64,000 bases of DNA from Globodera rostochiensis (Eukaryota > Nematoda > Chromadorea > Rhabditida > Heteroderidae): the NCBI GenBank assembly GCA_018350325.1, contig JAEVLN010000030.1, positions 124,001-188,000 of the forward strand, in the 5' to 3' direction. Positions 32,418 to 42,950 of the stretch are shown here, piece by piece; position 1 is the stretch's first letter, and every line of letters starts with the position of its first letter. A program made the position numbers and the translations under genes. The notes under the pieces were generated by a model. The model had not been told where the DNA came from. It ran no database searches and was given only the letters and a program-made list of their open reading frames with translations.

Positions 32418-33005
32418 TTGTAGTTGGCGTGATTGACGTGACACTGGTCAGAAAAAGCGTTGAATAAAATTTTATTAAAAATCGTAAAGTTTAGGCTTTT
32501 TGTTATGTTTTACTAAAAAACTTTTGGGTTTTGTACAAATTTTAGGTTTAGCCAGGCCAAAAAAAAACTAAAACTAAAATAAACCCAATTCATTCCTAAA
32601 AAGAAAAAAGCTTCAAAAAATTACCGGTTTGAATGCCAATGTAAATTGGGTTTGTCATGTATGGAGGGTGGTACGGTTTGTAATTGGCGTGTTTGACGTG
32701 ACCCTGTCAAAAAAAGCGTTGATAAATTTTATTAAAATCGTCAAGTTTAGGCTTTGTTATGTTTTAACTAAAAAACTTTTGGGTGTTTGTACAATTTTGG
32801 GTAGCCCGCCAAAAAATAAAACTAAATAACCCAATTATTCCTAAAAAGAAAAAAGCTCAAAAAATTATCGGTTTGAAATGCCAAGTTTTTTGGGTTTGTC
32901 ATGTATGTGTTGTAGAGGACGTTTTGTATTTGGCGTGATTGACGTGACACTGGGAAAAAACGTTGAATAAAATTTTTATTAAAAAACGTGGTTAGCTGAT
33001 CTAGA
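32412..33005. repeat. Satellite array D, degraded
   Basis: About 2.2 satellite units follow the complete Polinton. The first, to about 32620, is normal. From 32630 on there are many single-base losses and substitutions, unlike any other unit in the window (for example AATTTTGGGTAGCCCGCC for the usual ATTTTGGGTTTAGCCAGGCC). The same density of changes continues to about 33050, into the polymerase copy, so the stretch may be poor consensus rather than old DNA. Confidence 0.85.
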
Positions 33006-35518
33006 ACCGGGTATGAATTTTTGGTCAGAGTTTAAAAAATAGACTTAATTGCGCATTATGGAGGACGTTTCGATTCACATTTTGTATTGCGGGAGTTGAC
33101 CAATAGAGGGGTTCTGACAGAGTTAATGATGGGGGAGTTAAAGATTTATCAGATTAAGGCGGGCAAAGTATATTTTCGTGATTTTTGGTTGCTTAGCCAA
33201 AATCGGTTGGCCGATTTGCCAAAAACCCTGGAACTCAATATCCCCGCCAAGTTATATTTCCCCTATCGCTACAATAAAAACGAGAATTTTGGGAAAAGGC
33301 TGTCACATTTGCCGCCATTTGAAGCTTATTGTCCGGGCGGAATGAAAGAAGCGGAGTTTGAAAAATTTGAGAAGTGGTATACCGAGAATTATGAGACGGC
33401 GTTTGAATTGTCGGAACAGCTTAAGGCGTATTGCGAGAATGATGTAGAAATTCTGATGGCTGCTGTGTTGAAGTTTCGAAAATTGTTTTTGGGAATTACA
33501 AAGGACATGGACGTGTTAAAGGACAGCGTTACGATTGCCAGCATTGTGATGAAGATTTTTCGTGCCAAATTTTTGAAGGAGAGGCACATTCCAATCTTGC
33601 CTGAAGGGGGGTTTGAAAAGGCAGAAAATCAGAGCAAGATTGCGGTAAAGTATTTTGAATGGCTGGCTTATCGGGACGGGGTCAAGGTGCGGCACGCGTG
33701 CAATGGGGGAGAAATTGAATTCGGAAGATTCAAGGTCGATTGCGTTATTGGGTCCCAGAAGAAAATTGTGGAATTCCAGGTAGGAAACCCATAGTTTTGT
33801 TAAATATGTTTTGTCCAGGGTTGCGCGTGGCACGGGTGCCGAAGATGTTTTTTGCCCTGGACGGTGGGGCCGAACGGATTGTGTGCTGAGCAGAACTTTA
33901 GGAGAACGGAGATGAGAATGGCCCATTTGAGTGATATTTGTGGGAAATTAAGTGTGGAGGAAGTCTGGGTAAGTGTTTGTTTCCAGAATGCTTATGAAAC
34001 AGCTAACCTGGACATATGTTTTATGTCTAGGTAAAATTTTGTAAAATTTTTAGGAATGTGACGTGAAAGAAGAGCTAAAAAAGAATAGGGAAATGAAGAA
34101 ATTCTTCGATAGCGTGCCGGACAAAGGGCCAATCAATCCGAGGGATGCATATGCTGGGGGAAGAACGATGCCCTTTTGTTTATTTGCAGAGGTGTCGGAG
34201 AGCGTGGAGATTTCTATGTTCGACATTGTTTCTCTTTATCCTTTTGTGAATTATGATACACCCTACCCCGTCGGTATTCCGAAAATTATTAAGAATGCCA
34301 ATTACAATGTTTTGTGGTAAGAAATTTATTTTATGACTGAAAATCTGACAAAATTTTAAGGACTCGCCCCGATGATGTGCCTTACGATGGTCTGCTGAAA
34401 GTGAAAGTGATCCCCCCAAAAAAACTGTTGTATCCTCTGTTGTCCGTGCACATTGATGACATGTTGCTGTTTCCGAATTGTGGCATTTGTGCTCGAAGGG
34501 CCAAAAAGGAGTTTGTTTTGGCAAAAGACGTGAAGAGGTGCGATCATAGCCCGAAAAAGAGAGCTCTGATTGGGACTTTCACGTCTATTGAGTTAAGGAA
34601 AGCTCTGGAATTGGGTTATAAGGTCATCGGGTTTTATAGGGCATACCACTTTGAGGAGTTTGATAGCCAGCTTTTTAAGAATTATGTGAGGATGTTTTTG
34701 AAAATAAAGGTTGAAGCGTCGGGATGGGCTTCGGATGTAAATACGGAAGAAGAGAAGAGGGCCTTTATCGATCTGTATAGATCAAAATATGGAATTTATT
34801 TGAGGTATGACAATATAAAGAAGAACCCCGGGCTGAGACTTATTGCAAAATTGGGTCTGAATTCGTTGTGGGGAAAGTTTTCGATGAGGAACACACTTTC
34901 GAGCACAGAGATAGTTAATACTGCTGAGAGATGGGATGAAATTTTAAATGATGATACGATTGAGTTTGGCAACCCGACAGTGATAAATGAAAACATGATG
35001 AGAGTAATATATAAAAAGAAAGAAGAGTTTATCAAGGAGCATAACGTGTCAAACATTATTTTATCGTTATGGTAAGAAAGCCGAATGAAATAGGATAAAA
35101 TAGGTCATAATTTAGGACTACGAGCGCTGCTCGCGTTAAACTGTACGAGTACATGGAAAAGGTCTACAATGCCGAGGGGTGCAAATTGCTTTATTGTGAT
35201 ACCGATTCGTTGATCTTCTCCCATCCTCGAAGTGTTTGTCCTTTGAAAGAGGAAATTTTTTGGGTGAAATGACGAGGGAATATGGGGACAGCGACATTTT
35301 GGAGTTTGTAGCAGCCGGGCCAAAGCAATATTCTTTAAAGCTTAAGAAGAAGTCAAACGGGGAGATTTGGCACAACACAAAAATAAGAGGAATCACGCTG
35401 AATAGGGACAACGAGTTCGGTATGAGGAATTTAAAAAAATGGTGTTGGGGTTTAAGGAGGGGGCTAAGAAACAGTTTCGCTACGCGGAGAAGATTGGCCC
35501 CACAGTTTATCTTGTATA
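33006..35518 (+). pseudogene. Family B DNA polymerase, second copy, broken
   Basis: It matches exons 3 to 7 of the complete gene (to 33779, then 33819-33968, 34054-34316, 34361-35071, 35116-35518). The zinc-rich N-terminus is missing and Exo I is damaged. Exo II onwards is present, with motifs A, B and C intact. In the last exon a base is missing near 35250 (AAAGAGG against AAAGAAGG) and another near 35420, which shifts the reading frame. The copy cannot make full-length polymerase. Confidence 0.9.
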
Positions 35519-35551
35519 ATTTCTTTCAATTTATTGTTAGGCGTAGAATAA

Positions 35552-36213
35552 ATGTATTCTTTTCAAAATTATTTTGAAAATGGTCTCGAAAACGAGGCGT
35601 TTTTTTGGGCCGGATCGAGGGAACAGGCTGAAACTATGTTGAAAAGCGGGCCAAGCTACCGAATGATAGTTCATAGAGACTACAGCCATCCTTTTGCCGA
35701 ATTTGTTTTAGAAAACGGACGAATTACCCTTTTTGCTTTTGCCATGGTCGAAAAAGACGTACGACTGTGCTGTGGTGTCACGCGACATCGAATAAGCAGA
35801 TACACAATGCTTCTACATGGCGTTGTACAAGTCGAATTCTTCGGCTATATGAAATATTTTATTTATTTTTTTCGCGAAGCATGGTGCCAGCCCCACAACA
35901 GCTTCTATGGAAGTTCTCTTTTTTTAGTTCGAATTCCATCTTTTGAAGTCCGGTCGGCAGTCCGAGAAAAAGAATCTCTCATTTCTCCCGTAGAGGCCAT
36001 AATTCATGCCTTTTTTTTAAAATGCGACAGGTAAAAAATTTTTTAAAATTTTTATCTGTTTTAATTTTCAGGGGAACTGTAGGCCTATGGAAACTAGTTT
36101 TTCATCGTGTTCCGACTCTCGTCGAGCTGTGTTGTCGCGCAATAACAAAAACGGGCATGGCCACTTTTATTTTATTACCCGAAACTTATAAGAAAGTGTT
36201 TATAAAGTGTTGA
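35552..36213 (+). CDS. SH2/SOCS-box-like protein, second copy
   Basis: Same two-exon structure as 29229-29894 (35552-36030, 36072-36213; intron 41 nt). The reading frame is intact, with about 206 residues. The SH2-like RDYSHP and SOCS-like TLVELCCRAI motifs are unchanged. Visible changes are T to S in the middle region and E to G just after the splice join. Intactness of both copies contrasts with the broken polymerase beside it. Confidence 0.6.
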
Positions 36214-36326
36214 ATAAAATTTACTGTTTGATTTGAATTTATCACCGTTTTTAACCTGTTTCGAATTCGTTATTATTTTTAACCTTAAATTTATCATTTT
36301 AAAATTGTTTTAGTTTCTGTGAAAAA

Positions 36327-36784
36327 ATGTCGACAATTTTCGAGATCAAAAGCGCTGTGCTTAAAGAAAATGTCAACACTTATTTCGTGGTGCAAGCGCA
36401 AATAGAAAAACTAGAATATGCGGATTATCTAGTAAAAATATTTTTGTGCGTTTTTATATGACTGTTTTTAAGGGCTGTGTTTATTGTCGCAGGGGCGGGT
36501 GCAAATGTATGGAGAATAAGGAGAATTTTTTGTATTTGAAATTGGTGTTGTTAGACGGGACGGGAAGGTTGGAAAATGTTGCACTTTTTGGAAGCGAAAA
36601 GTTGGAAAAAATTGGGATTGGATGGGTAATATTTTAATAAAAACACAAACATGACATTTTATTTTAGTCTGAAGCAGAAAAACTTGTTGGATCGATGTTC
36701 TTTATGGAGGTCGGGGCTAAAATCAAAGAATTTGGTGGGAAGAAAAACGTTTCTTATTCTTTGAACCGTTTTAAGGGGTTTTAA
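36327..36784 (+). CDS. RPA1 C-terminal-like OB-fold protein, second copy
   Basis: Three exons (36327-36431, 36473-36625, 36668-36784) with the same phases as the first copy. The four-cysteine insertion reads CVYCRRGGCKC, with G for R. The reading frame is intact, about 124 residues. One intron is a base shorter. It probably has the same single-strand DNA-binding role as the first copy. Confidence 0.65.
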
Positions 36785-36901
36785 TTTTTTGTGTTTTTTT
36801 TGTATAAATTTTGTTTCTATTTTATTCTGTTTTATTTCAATCGTTTCGCAGCGAGTTTTTATTTGATAGTTCTCATTTTTTAATCAATTTAACGTAAAGA
36901 A

Positions 36902-37255
36902 ATGTCGCGACGATTTATGCCCACCGAACTTCACTTCGAAATTGTGAACTGTCTGCCCGTCACAAAGCTCCCTCGAGCGACCTTTCTCGTCTGTGCCGTC
37001 TATTCAAAATGGGGGCATAAAGCAGCAAGCGTTGCCTGCGCATACGCTGTTGAAGCATTTCCTGCGGTCTATAAGCGCCCTCCTCTTTATGGCCCTAAAA
37101 TTATAGCTTTGACAAACGTTGGAATAGAATTTGTACTCGAATATTTTTGCTTGGATTGGGGATCTGCTCTTATAATAGTTCGACTTATTCGACCGGACCC
37201 TGCCTCAGAAAGCAGATGGGAAACAGACAGCGGCAAATTATGGAAATCTCAATAA
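36902..37255 (+). CDS. F-box-like protein, second copy
   Basis: 117 residues, identical to the first copy through the F-box-like region and the middle. The end differs: PDPASESRWETDSGKLWKSQ then stop, eight codons earlier than the first copy, because of a few base changes near 37242-37252. Confidence 0.5.
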   Translation: MSRRFMPTELHFEIVNCLPVTKLPRATFLVCAVYSKWGHKAASVACAYAVEAFPAVYKRPPLYGPKIIALTNVGIEFVLEYFCLDWGSALIIVRLIRPDPASESRWETDSGKLWKSQ

Positions 37256-37376
37256 TAAAGAATTTAAATTTAATATTTGAGGAATAAACTTTGTTACATA
37301 ATTGTGTCTTTTGGCTTTATTGGCTTGATATCTTAAAACTATAAAAGAAACGGCAAAAAAAGATAAAAAGAAAAAA

Positions 37377-37838
37377 ATGAATTTTGAAAAAAAGGATACT
37401 GCAGCCACTGTGCTGTTGGAATTTTCAAAGAATGAAGCCGAAAGGCTTTGGCGCGAAATTGACACGTTGTCCGACGAGGTCGACGACTATACCCGGTCTG
37501 CTAAGGGGGCCTTAACTCGAGCAATTAAAGCACGCGAAAAAGTTCCTTCTGACGAGGACGTTGGAGAATGGTTTCAGAAAATTACGGATTCCATATTGGA
37601 AATATATGCGACGAAAGACAAAATGCATGAAGAGCGGCATAAAGCAGAAACGGTCTGGCAAGCGGCTGGGAGAAGCTCGGATACTGAACGGGTGAGAGAG
37701 CTAGAAAAGACTATGTTGAAAGGACAAACTGCTGCGAAAATCTTCCATTCAGAAGCCAGGCGGATTCGTTCCAGGATTTTAAATCTAGAAAATTGGCTTC
37801 AGGCTGAGGTGTTAGCATTTCTTGATGTTTTGGAATAA
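37377..37838 (+). CDS. Coiled-coil protein, second copy
   Basis: 153 residues with the same helical composition as 31062-31523; the only residue change noticed is V to A in TRAIKAREK. The upstream ACTATAAAAGAAAC box (about 37339-37352) is conserved at the same distance. Confidence 0.65.
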   Translation: MNFEKKDTAATVLLEFSKNEAERLWREIDTLSDEVDDYTRSAKGALTRAIKAREKVPSDEDVGEWFQKITDSILEIYATKDKMHEERHKAETVWQAAGRSSDTERVRELEKTMLKGQTAAKIFHSEARRIRSRILNLENWLQAEVLAFLDVLE

Positions 37839-37878
37839 CCTATAAAAGAAACCCCAAACAAAATAAAAAACCAAAAAA

Positions 37879-38493
37879 ATGATAAAGATATTAATATTTG
37901 GAGTTTTTGTGTTGGGCACGAAAAGTTGTGAACTTTCAAAAGAGGAAAAAGAACAACTAAATTCGGCTCGCCGTGCCATTGAGAGGGCTTATGCAGATGT
38001 CGGGAGACTCGTTCGGGAATCCCGGGATTTTGCAACAATGGCTCATAACGCGAGAAGTAATGCCCGAAAAAATATGGACAGAAACCCTACCGACGAAAAT
38101 AGATTATGGTTTGAGAGATTGGCTGAAGGTGTACGAAAAATTCACCGGTTGGCAGACAAAATATACGACGAAGCGAGCAAAATAGAAACGGCAAAAAGAG
38201 AAATGGAAAAATGCCTAGATCGAAAAGATTTGATAATGTGCAGAGAATTAGCAAATTCCGCCAAAGTTGCGCTTGAAGAAGCTAAAAAATACAGAAAAGA
38301 AATTGGGGATGCATATCGAAACGCCTATACGCAAACCGATCTCGGGATAGCCGAACTGGCAAACAAGGTCCGGGATTCTGGAGTGCGTCCTACAAGCCCG
38401 AATGGTCCGTCAAGACCAGCGGTTCTTCCTACTCTCCCCCGCGAAGGGGTACATGATGAGTTTAACGTCGAAAAAAAGGTTAAAATAAAGTAA
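37879..38493 (+). CDS. Secreted helical protein, second copy
   Basis: 204 residues with the same signal-peptide-like start MIKILIFGVFVLGTKSC. Changes from the first copy include R to S in NARSNARKN, A to V in DSGVRP and V to I in KVKIK. The TATA box in CCTATAAAAGAAACC lies just after the preceding stop codon. Confidence 0.7.
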   Translation: MIKILIFGVFVLGTKSCELSKEEKEQLNSARRAIERAYADVGRLVRESRDFATMAHNARSNARKNMDRNPTDENRLWFERLAEGVRKIHRLADKIYDEASKIETAKREMEKCLDRKDLIMCRELANSAKVALEEAKKYRKEIGDAYRNAYTQTDLGIAELANKVRDSGVRPTSPNGPSRPAVLPTLPREGVHDEFNVEKKVKIK

Positions 38494-38607
38494 ATCTTAT
38501 CGTTCTTCATCCCTCTTCTCGCGCGTGCCCCCCCCCCTCCTCACACGCGTGCGTGCCCTTTTTGCTCCCCAGTGAGGGCTTGCCTTCCCTCTTTCCGCCG
38601 CGCGGGA

Positions 38608-38730
38608 AGGGAAAAAAAAGCACGCGCGCGTGGGTGCAATGACCCCGTACGCGTGCGGGGCTTGCCCTTCCCACACGCACGCGTGTGGGAAGGGCGGGAT
38701 TTTTGGGGACATCTTGGTTCCAACACTGCT
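38608..38730 (-). repeat. Right terminal inverted repeat, second copy
   Basis: The same 122-bp core as 32289-32411, ending CACTGCT and followed by GACGGT at 38731-38736. Inward of the core the subterminal part differs slightly from the first copy (CTCCTCACACGCGTGC against CCTCACGCGTGC). Confidence 0.95.
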
Positions 38731-40362
38731 GACGGTTTGTAGTTGGCGTGATTGACGTGACACTGGTCAGAAAAAGCGTTGAATAAAATTTTATTAAAAA
38801 TCGTAAAGTTTAGGCTTTTTGTTATGTTTTACTAAAAAACTTTTGGGTTTTGTACAAATTTTAGGTTTAGCCAGGCCAAAAAAAACTAAAACTAAAATAA
38901 ACCCAATTCATTCCTAAAAAGAAAAAAGCTTCAAAAAATTACCGGTTTGAAAATGCCAAGTTTTTTGGGTTTGTCATGTATGTGGTGTAGAGGACGGTTT
39001 GTAGTTGGCGTGATTGACGTGACACTGGTCAAAAAAAGCGTTGAATAAAATTTTATTAAAAATCGTAAAGTTTAGGCTTTTTGTTATGTTTTACTAAAAA
39101 ACTTTTGGGTTTTGTACAAATTTTGGGTTTAGCCAGGCCAAAAAAACTAAAACTAAAATAAACCCAATTCATTCCTAAAAAGAAAAAAGCTTCAAAAAAT
39201 TATCGGTTTGAAAATGCCAAGTTTTTTGGGTTTGTCATTTATGTGGTGTAGAGGACGGTTTGTAGTTGGCGTGAATGACGTGACACTGGTCAGAAAAAGC
39301 GTTGAATAAAATTTTATTAAAAATCGTAAAGTTTATGCTTTTTGTTATGTTTTACTAAAAAACTTTTGGGTTTTGTACAAATTTTGGGTTTAGCCAGGCC
39401 AAAAAAACTAAAATCAAAATAAACCCAATTCATTCCTAAAAAGAAAAAAGCTTCAAAAAATTGCCGGTTTGAAAATGCCAAGTTTTTTGGGTTTGTCATG
39501 TATGTGGTGTAGAGGACGGTTTGTAGTTGGCGTGATTGACGTGACACTGGTCAGAAAAAGCGTTGAATAAAATTTTATTAAAAAATCGTAAAGTTTAGGC
39601 TTTTTGTTATGTTTTACTAAAAAACTTTTGGGTTTTGTACAAATTTTGGGTTTAGCCAGGCCAAAAAAAACTAAAACTAAAATAAACCCAATTCATTCCT
39701 AAAAAGAAAAAAGCTTCAAAAAATTACCGGTTTGAAAATGCCAAGTTTTTTGGGTTTGTCATTTATGTGGTGTAGAGGACGGTTTGTAGTTGGCGTGAAT
39801 GACGTGACACTGGTCAGAAAAAGCGTTGAATAAAATTTTATTAAAAATCGTAAAGTTTAGGCTTTTTGTTATGTTTTACTAAAAAACTTTTGGGTTTTGT
39901 ACAAATTTTGGGTTTAGCCAGGCCAAAAAAACTAAAACTAAAATAAACCCAATTCATTCCTAAAAAGAAAAAAGCTTCAAAAAATTACCGGTTTGAAAAT
40001 GCCAAGTTTTTTGGGTTTGTCATGTATGTGGTGTAGAGGACGGTTTGTAGTTGGCGTGATTGACGTGACACTGGTCAGAAAAAGCGTTGAATAAAATTTT
40101 ATTAAAAAATCGTAAAGTTTAGGCTTTTTGTTATGTTTTACTAAAAAACTTTTGGGTTTTGTACAAATTTTGGGTTTAGCCAGGCCAAAAAAACTAAAAC
40201 TAAAATAAACCCAATTCATTCCTAAAAAGAAAAAAGCTTCAAAAAATTACCGGTTTGAAAATGCCAAGTTTTTTGGGTTTGTCATGTATGTGGTGTAGAG
40301 GACGGTTTGTAGTTGGCGTGATTGACGTGACACTGGTCAGAAAAAGCGTTGAATAAAATTTT
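38731..40362. repeat. Satellite array E
   Basis: About 6.2 satellite units from the second right end to an abrupt end inside a unit at AATAAAATTTTA. The first bases, GACGGT, are the target-site copy. The following sequence (CCTTTGATCAAGC) belongs to a different repeat that has an inverted relative at about 43606-43664. Confidence 0.97.
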
Positions 40363-41554
40363 ACCTTTGATCAAGCTAAAGTAACCGATTTAATCTTTTT
40401 GAAAAAAAGTTATAGCTTAAAAAAGCATAATTTGTTTATAACGGTGAAAAAACCAAAGTCGAAAGACATTTATTATACAACTAAAAAATACATAAAAAAT
40501 TCTAGCATTAGCGCTACCAGCGATGATAATAAATCACTAAATACAAATTTACAATATTCAAATAAAATAAATATAAATTGAATAAAATGTTTCTAATAAT
40601 TGTTTGTTTTATTTTAAAAAATTTATAAAAATACAATAAATTAGCAGACCAATTTAAAAAAGCGTGTCAAACGTTATGTTTAATCCCATAAACACAAACC
40701 CGAGCATTAAATATAATTAAAAAATAAGTTTCCAAAAATATTAAAAAGATTGTGTTTTACATTGCTCTTGTATGATCACTAAAAATAGTCGTTGAAAACA
40801 ACAAATTTGATTATTCGAGTTCACGTCAGCTGCTCCAGATCTTTGTTTTGCTTATTTATATTTATAAGCAAATTACTTTTATATGTAAAAAATAAAAAGG
40901 AGCAAGGCAAATAATAAACATACTATTAAATTAATATTTAAAAATTTATATCAGTGCCATATACAAACAAACGTCGCAACAAATGTCTTTGAAATATTAA
41001 AATGTCAAAGAAATATTTCATTCAGCATTTGCCGTCATCAATATTCTTCTTGTTCGAAGCGCTGGTCAACTTCGGCAAAACAACGACTCGTTAGTCCCAA
41101 AATACTTTTACGGAGTTTAGTTTTGCTATTTTCATTTTGGCATGGGAAGGGAATTTGTCACTACGTAACGGATGTGATAAATCCCTACTCCGCTCACGAA
41201 TGCCCCGACTGCCAATGGAAAATGCTTTTGTATCACAATAGAAAAATGCAGGGTTTCTGTTTCTGTTCACAAACAAAAAATAACAACCCTCGGGCAGTAC
41301 TCAATAACCGGGTCCTCGCTCGGGCCGAAAAGCCCGGACGGGCCTTGTCGGATAAGGATGCCGCATTCGTTTGATTATGCAATATGTTTTTGCTGGATTA
41401 TAACAGGCGCCTTGGTACACCCAAATCAATTAACCAAATTTTCTGAGCCATTTCTAGGAGGTTCCGGGTCTTTCGGGGAGGGAACACCGGACGTCGACAT
41501 TCTAAAATCTGGGCAAAGACCTGTTAAATCCCTTATTTTTATTTATTAAAATAG
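40363..41554. other. Host DNA, no gene seen
   Basis: The first 55 bases are the inverted relative of 43606-43664. The rest is AT-rich, with a more GC-balanced stretch at 41120-41380 that has short open frames on both strands but no splice-consistent gene or recognised motif. Confidence 0.4.
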
Positions 41555-41556
41555 GG

Positions 41557-41675
41557 TTGGGCCCCCGACCCCGTCCCCGACCCCGCAAATTTAGGCCATT
41601 TTTCGGGGTTTTCCCCGACCCCGTCCCCGACAGTTCGAACCCCAATCCCTAACCCCGACTCGTGGTCGGGGTTAA
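41557..41675. repeat. CCCCGACCCCGTC-type simple repeat
   Basis: Clustered CCCCGACCCCGTCCCCGACC units and a terminal GGTCGGGGTT in opposite sense. It starts TAGGGTTGGG, like the ends of hAT-type elements, so it may be one subterminal repeat of a decayed transposon. Confidence 0.6.
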
Positions 41676-42600
41676 CATAACCTCTAAAGATGGCATCATT
41701 AAATGACAAAATTCATTTTTTCCGGGGGCTTGACTGTGGTGGACGCGTACTTTTTGTCAAAAATTTATTTCTTTTTTATAAACTGTGTGACAAGAAATCG
41801 ATGGTTAGGTGGTTTGTCTCTTCGGAAAGTAAATATTCGTGTGGGTTTGAATTCGCTTGGGTGCTTTCATTTTTATTCGGCCTCTATTCGCTTCGCCCTT
41901 TCATTAAGGAAACATTTTTTATACTTTTCAAATATTTTAATTAAAATGAGCGCAAAAATAAGATTTTTTGAAAAAAATTCGCTTCATCTTCTGAATTTGT
42001 GCTGCAATTTTCTTAACAATGATTGCCAATTGGTTGCAAATCCTTTAACAAATTTGTCGAAAATTCAAAATTTTCTTGGCGGCGCCTATCGGCACCGTCG
42101 ACCCTCCCCCCAACTCAAAGGTGAATAAAAATAATTGTTTGACAAATTAAAAATTATTTTCAAACTTTGAATTTTCCGGGCATTTTTGGGTCGGGAATTC
42201 GGTTTTTGGACACTATTATCCGCTTTCATCACTGAGGCCCTTCCCTTCGCATTAAAATAAGAACAAAATTAAAAAAATTTTCGGCTCCAATATCAAAAAT
42301 TTTCGGAAATTATTCAAAAAAACAAAAATTTTTCTTCAGTCATCAACCAATTCAGTATTACCGATAAATGGTCCTTTGGCCTACCGTACCAATATTACCG
42401 ATAGATGGCCTTTTGGCCTATCGTTATATTTTTGAAAGAATCGTCCAATCGCTTAGCAACAGCCCAATTTATAACTTCTCTTACTAAAAGTACCAAGTTT
42501 CGATTTGATAAAACGCTTAAGAAATTGCACAAATTTAGAATATGATTCATTCATTTTTAACTTTTTTTATCCCACTCCCGCCCCATGGGACCCCCCCCCC
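41676..42600. other. Host DNA with dispersed repeats, no gene seen
   Basis: AT-rich DNA. Around 41990-42110 is one member of a roughly 100-bp dispersed repeat ending GGCGGCGCCTATCGGCACCG. Two copies of a segment with TATTACCGATAAATGG or TATTACCGATAGATGG lie at about 42355-42425. A C-run is at 42589-42602. Confidence 0.45.
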
Positions 42601-42604
42601 CCTT

Positions 42605-42725
42605 GCTACTAGGGATGTTCGAGAGTCTCGGTCTCGGTTCTCGAGTCGAGAAATTTCTCGGGTTTTTTGGGTCTCGGTCTCGGTTCTCGGTCTCGGGGTC
42701 TTTCTCGGTCTCGGAAAACGAGACT
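42605..42725. repeat. TCTCGG simple repeat after a TAGGGATGTTC end
   Basis: TAGGGATGTTCGAGAG is followed by a cluster of TCTCGG and GGTTCTCG units and then a palindromic GAGACTCGAGATTGAGAC. The leading TAGGG suggests the end of a non-autonomous hAT-like element. No matching right end was found. Confidence 0.55.
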
Positions 42726-42872
42726 CGAGATTGAGACTTTTTTACACTGTTAAAGATTGGGTTTTTTGGTGAGAATTCATTACATAATTCTGAGCTTAAA
42801 AGATTTGAAAAAACGTAATGACAAGTCAAATTTTAGATCTCCTTAATTTAATATCTTTTCACGAGTTTGTCT

Positions 42873-42950
42873 GATGGTGTTGGCTCAGTGGCTGAGCTCT
42901 ATCTCGTGGTTTATGTGTCAGAGGTTCAATTCCCCGAGTGAAACCCAATT
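42873..42950 (+). repeat. tRNA-like fragment (possible SINE head)
   Basis: TTGGCTCAGTGGCTGAGC has a perfect D-arm-like GCTC/GAGC stem and an A box, and GGTTCAATTCC about 35 bases later resembles a B box. Acceptor and anticodon stems do not pair, so it is not a working tRNA gene. Confidence 0.35.

Larger units (their letters stand above)
33006..38730 (+). mobile_element. Polinton right half, second copy
   Basis: About 5.7 kb nearly identical to 26510-32411 of the complete element, from inside the polymerase exonuclease region through the right terminal repeat, followed by GACGGT at 38731. The left boundary is ragged: a short damaged match to the Exo I region (near 33006-33022, GTGG..GATCTAGAA) and then normal similarity from about 33050. 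It carries all right-side genes. Fewer than a few percent of bases differ from the first copy. Confidence 0.93.

Noticed and set aside
41123..42128. Short open frames at 41.1-42.1 kb as genes
   Set aside because: No conserved motif and no consistent splice joins; they overlap simple repeats and a dispersed repeat.
42873..42950. Functional tRNA gene
   Set aside because: Only the D arm and B box look right; acceptor and anticodon stems do not pair.
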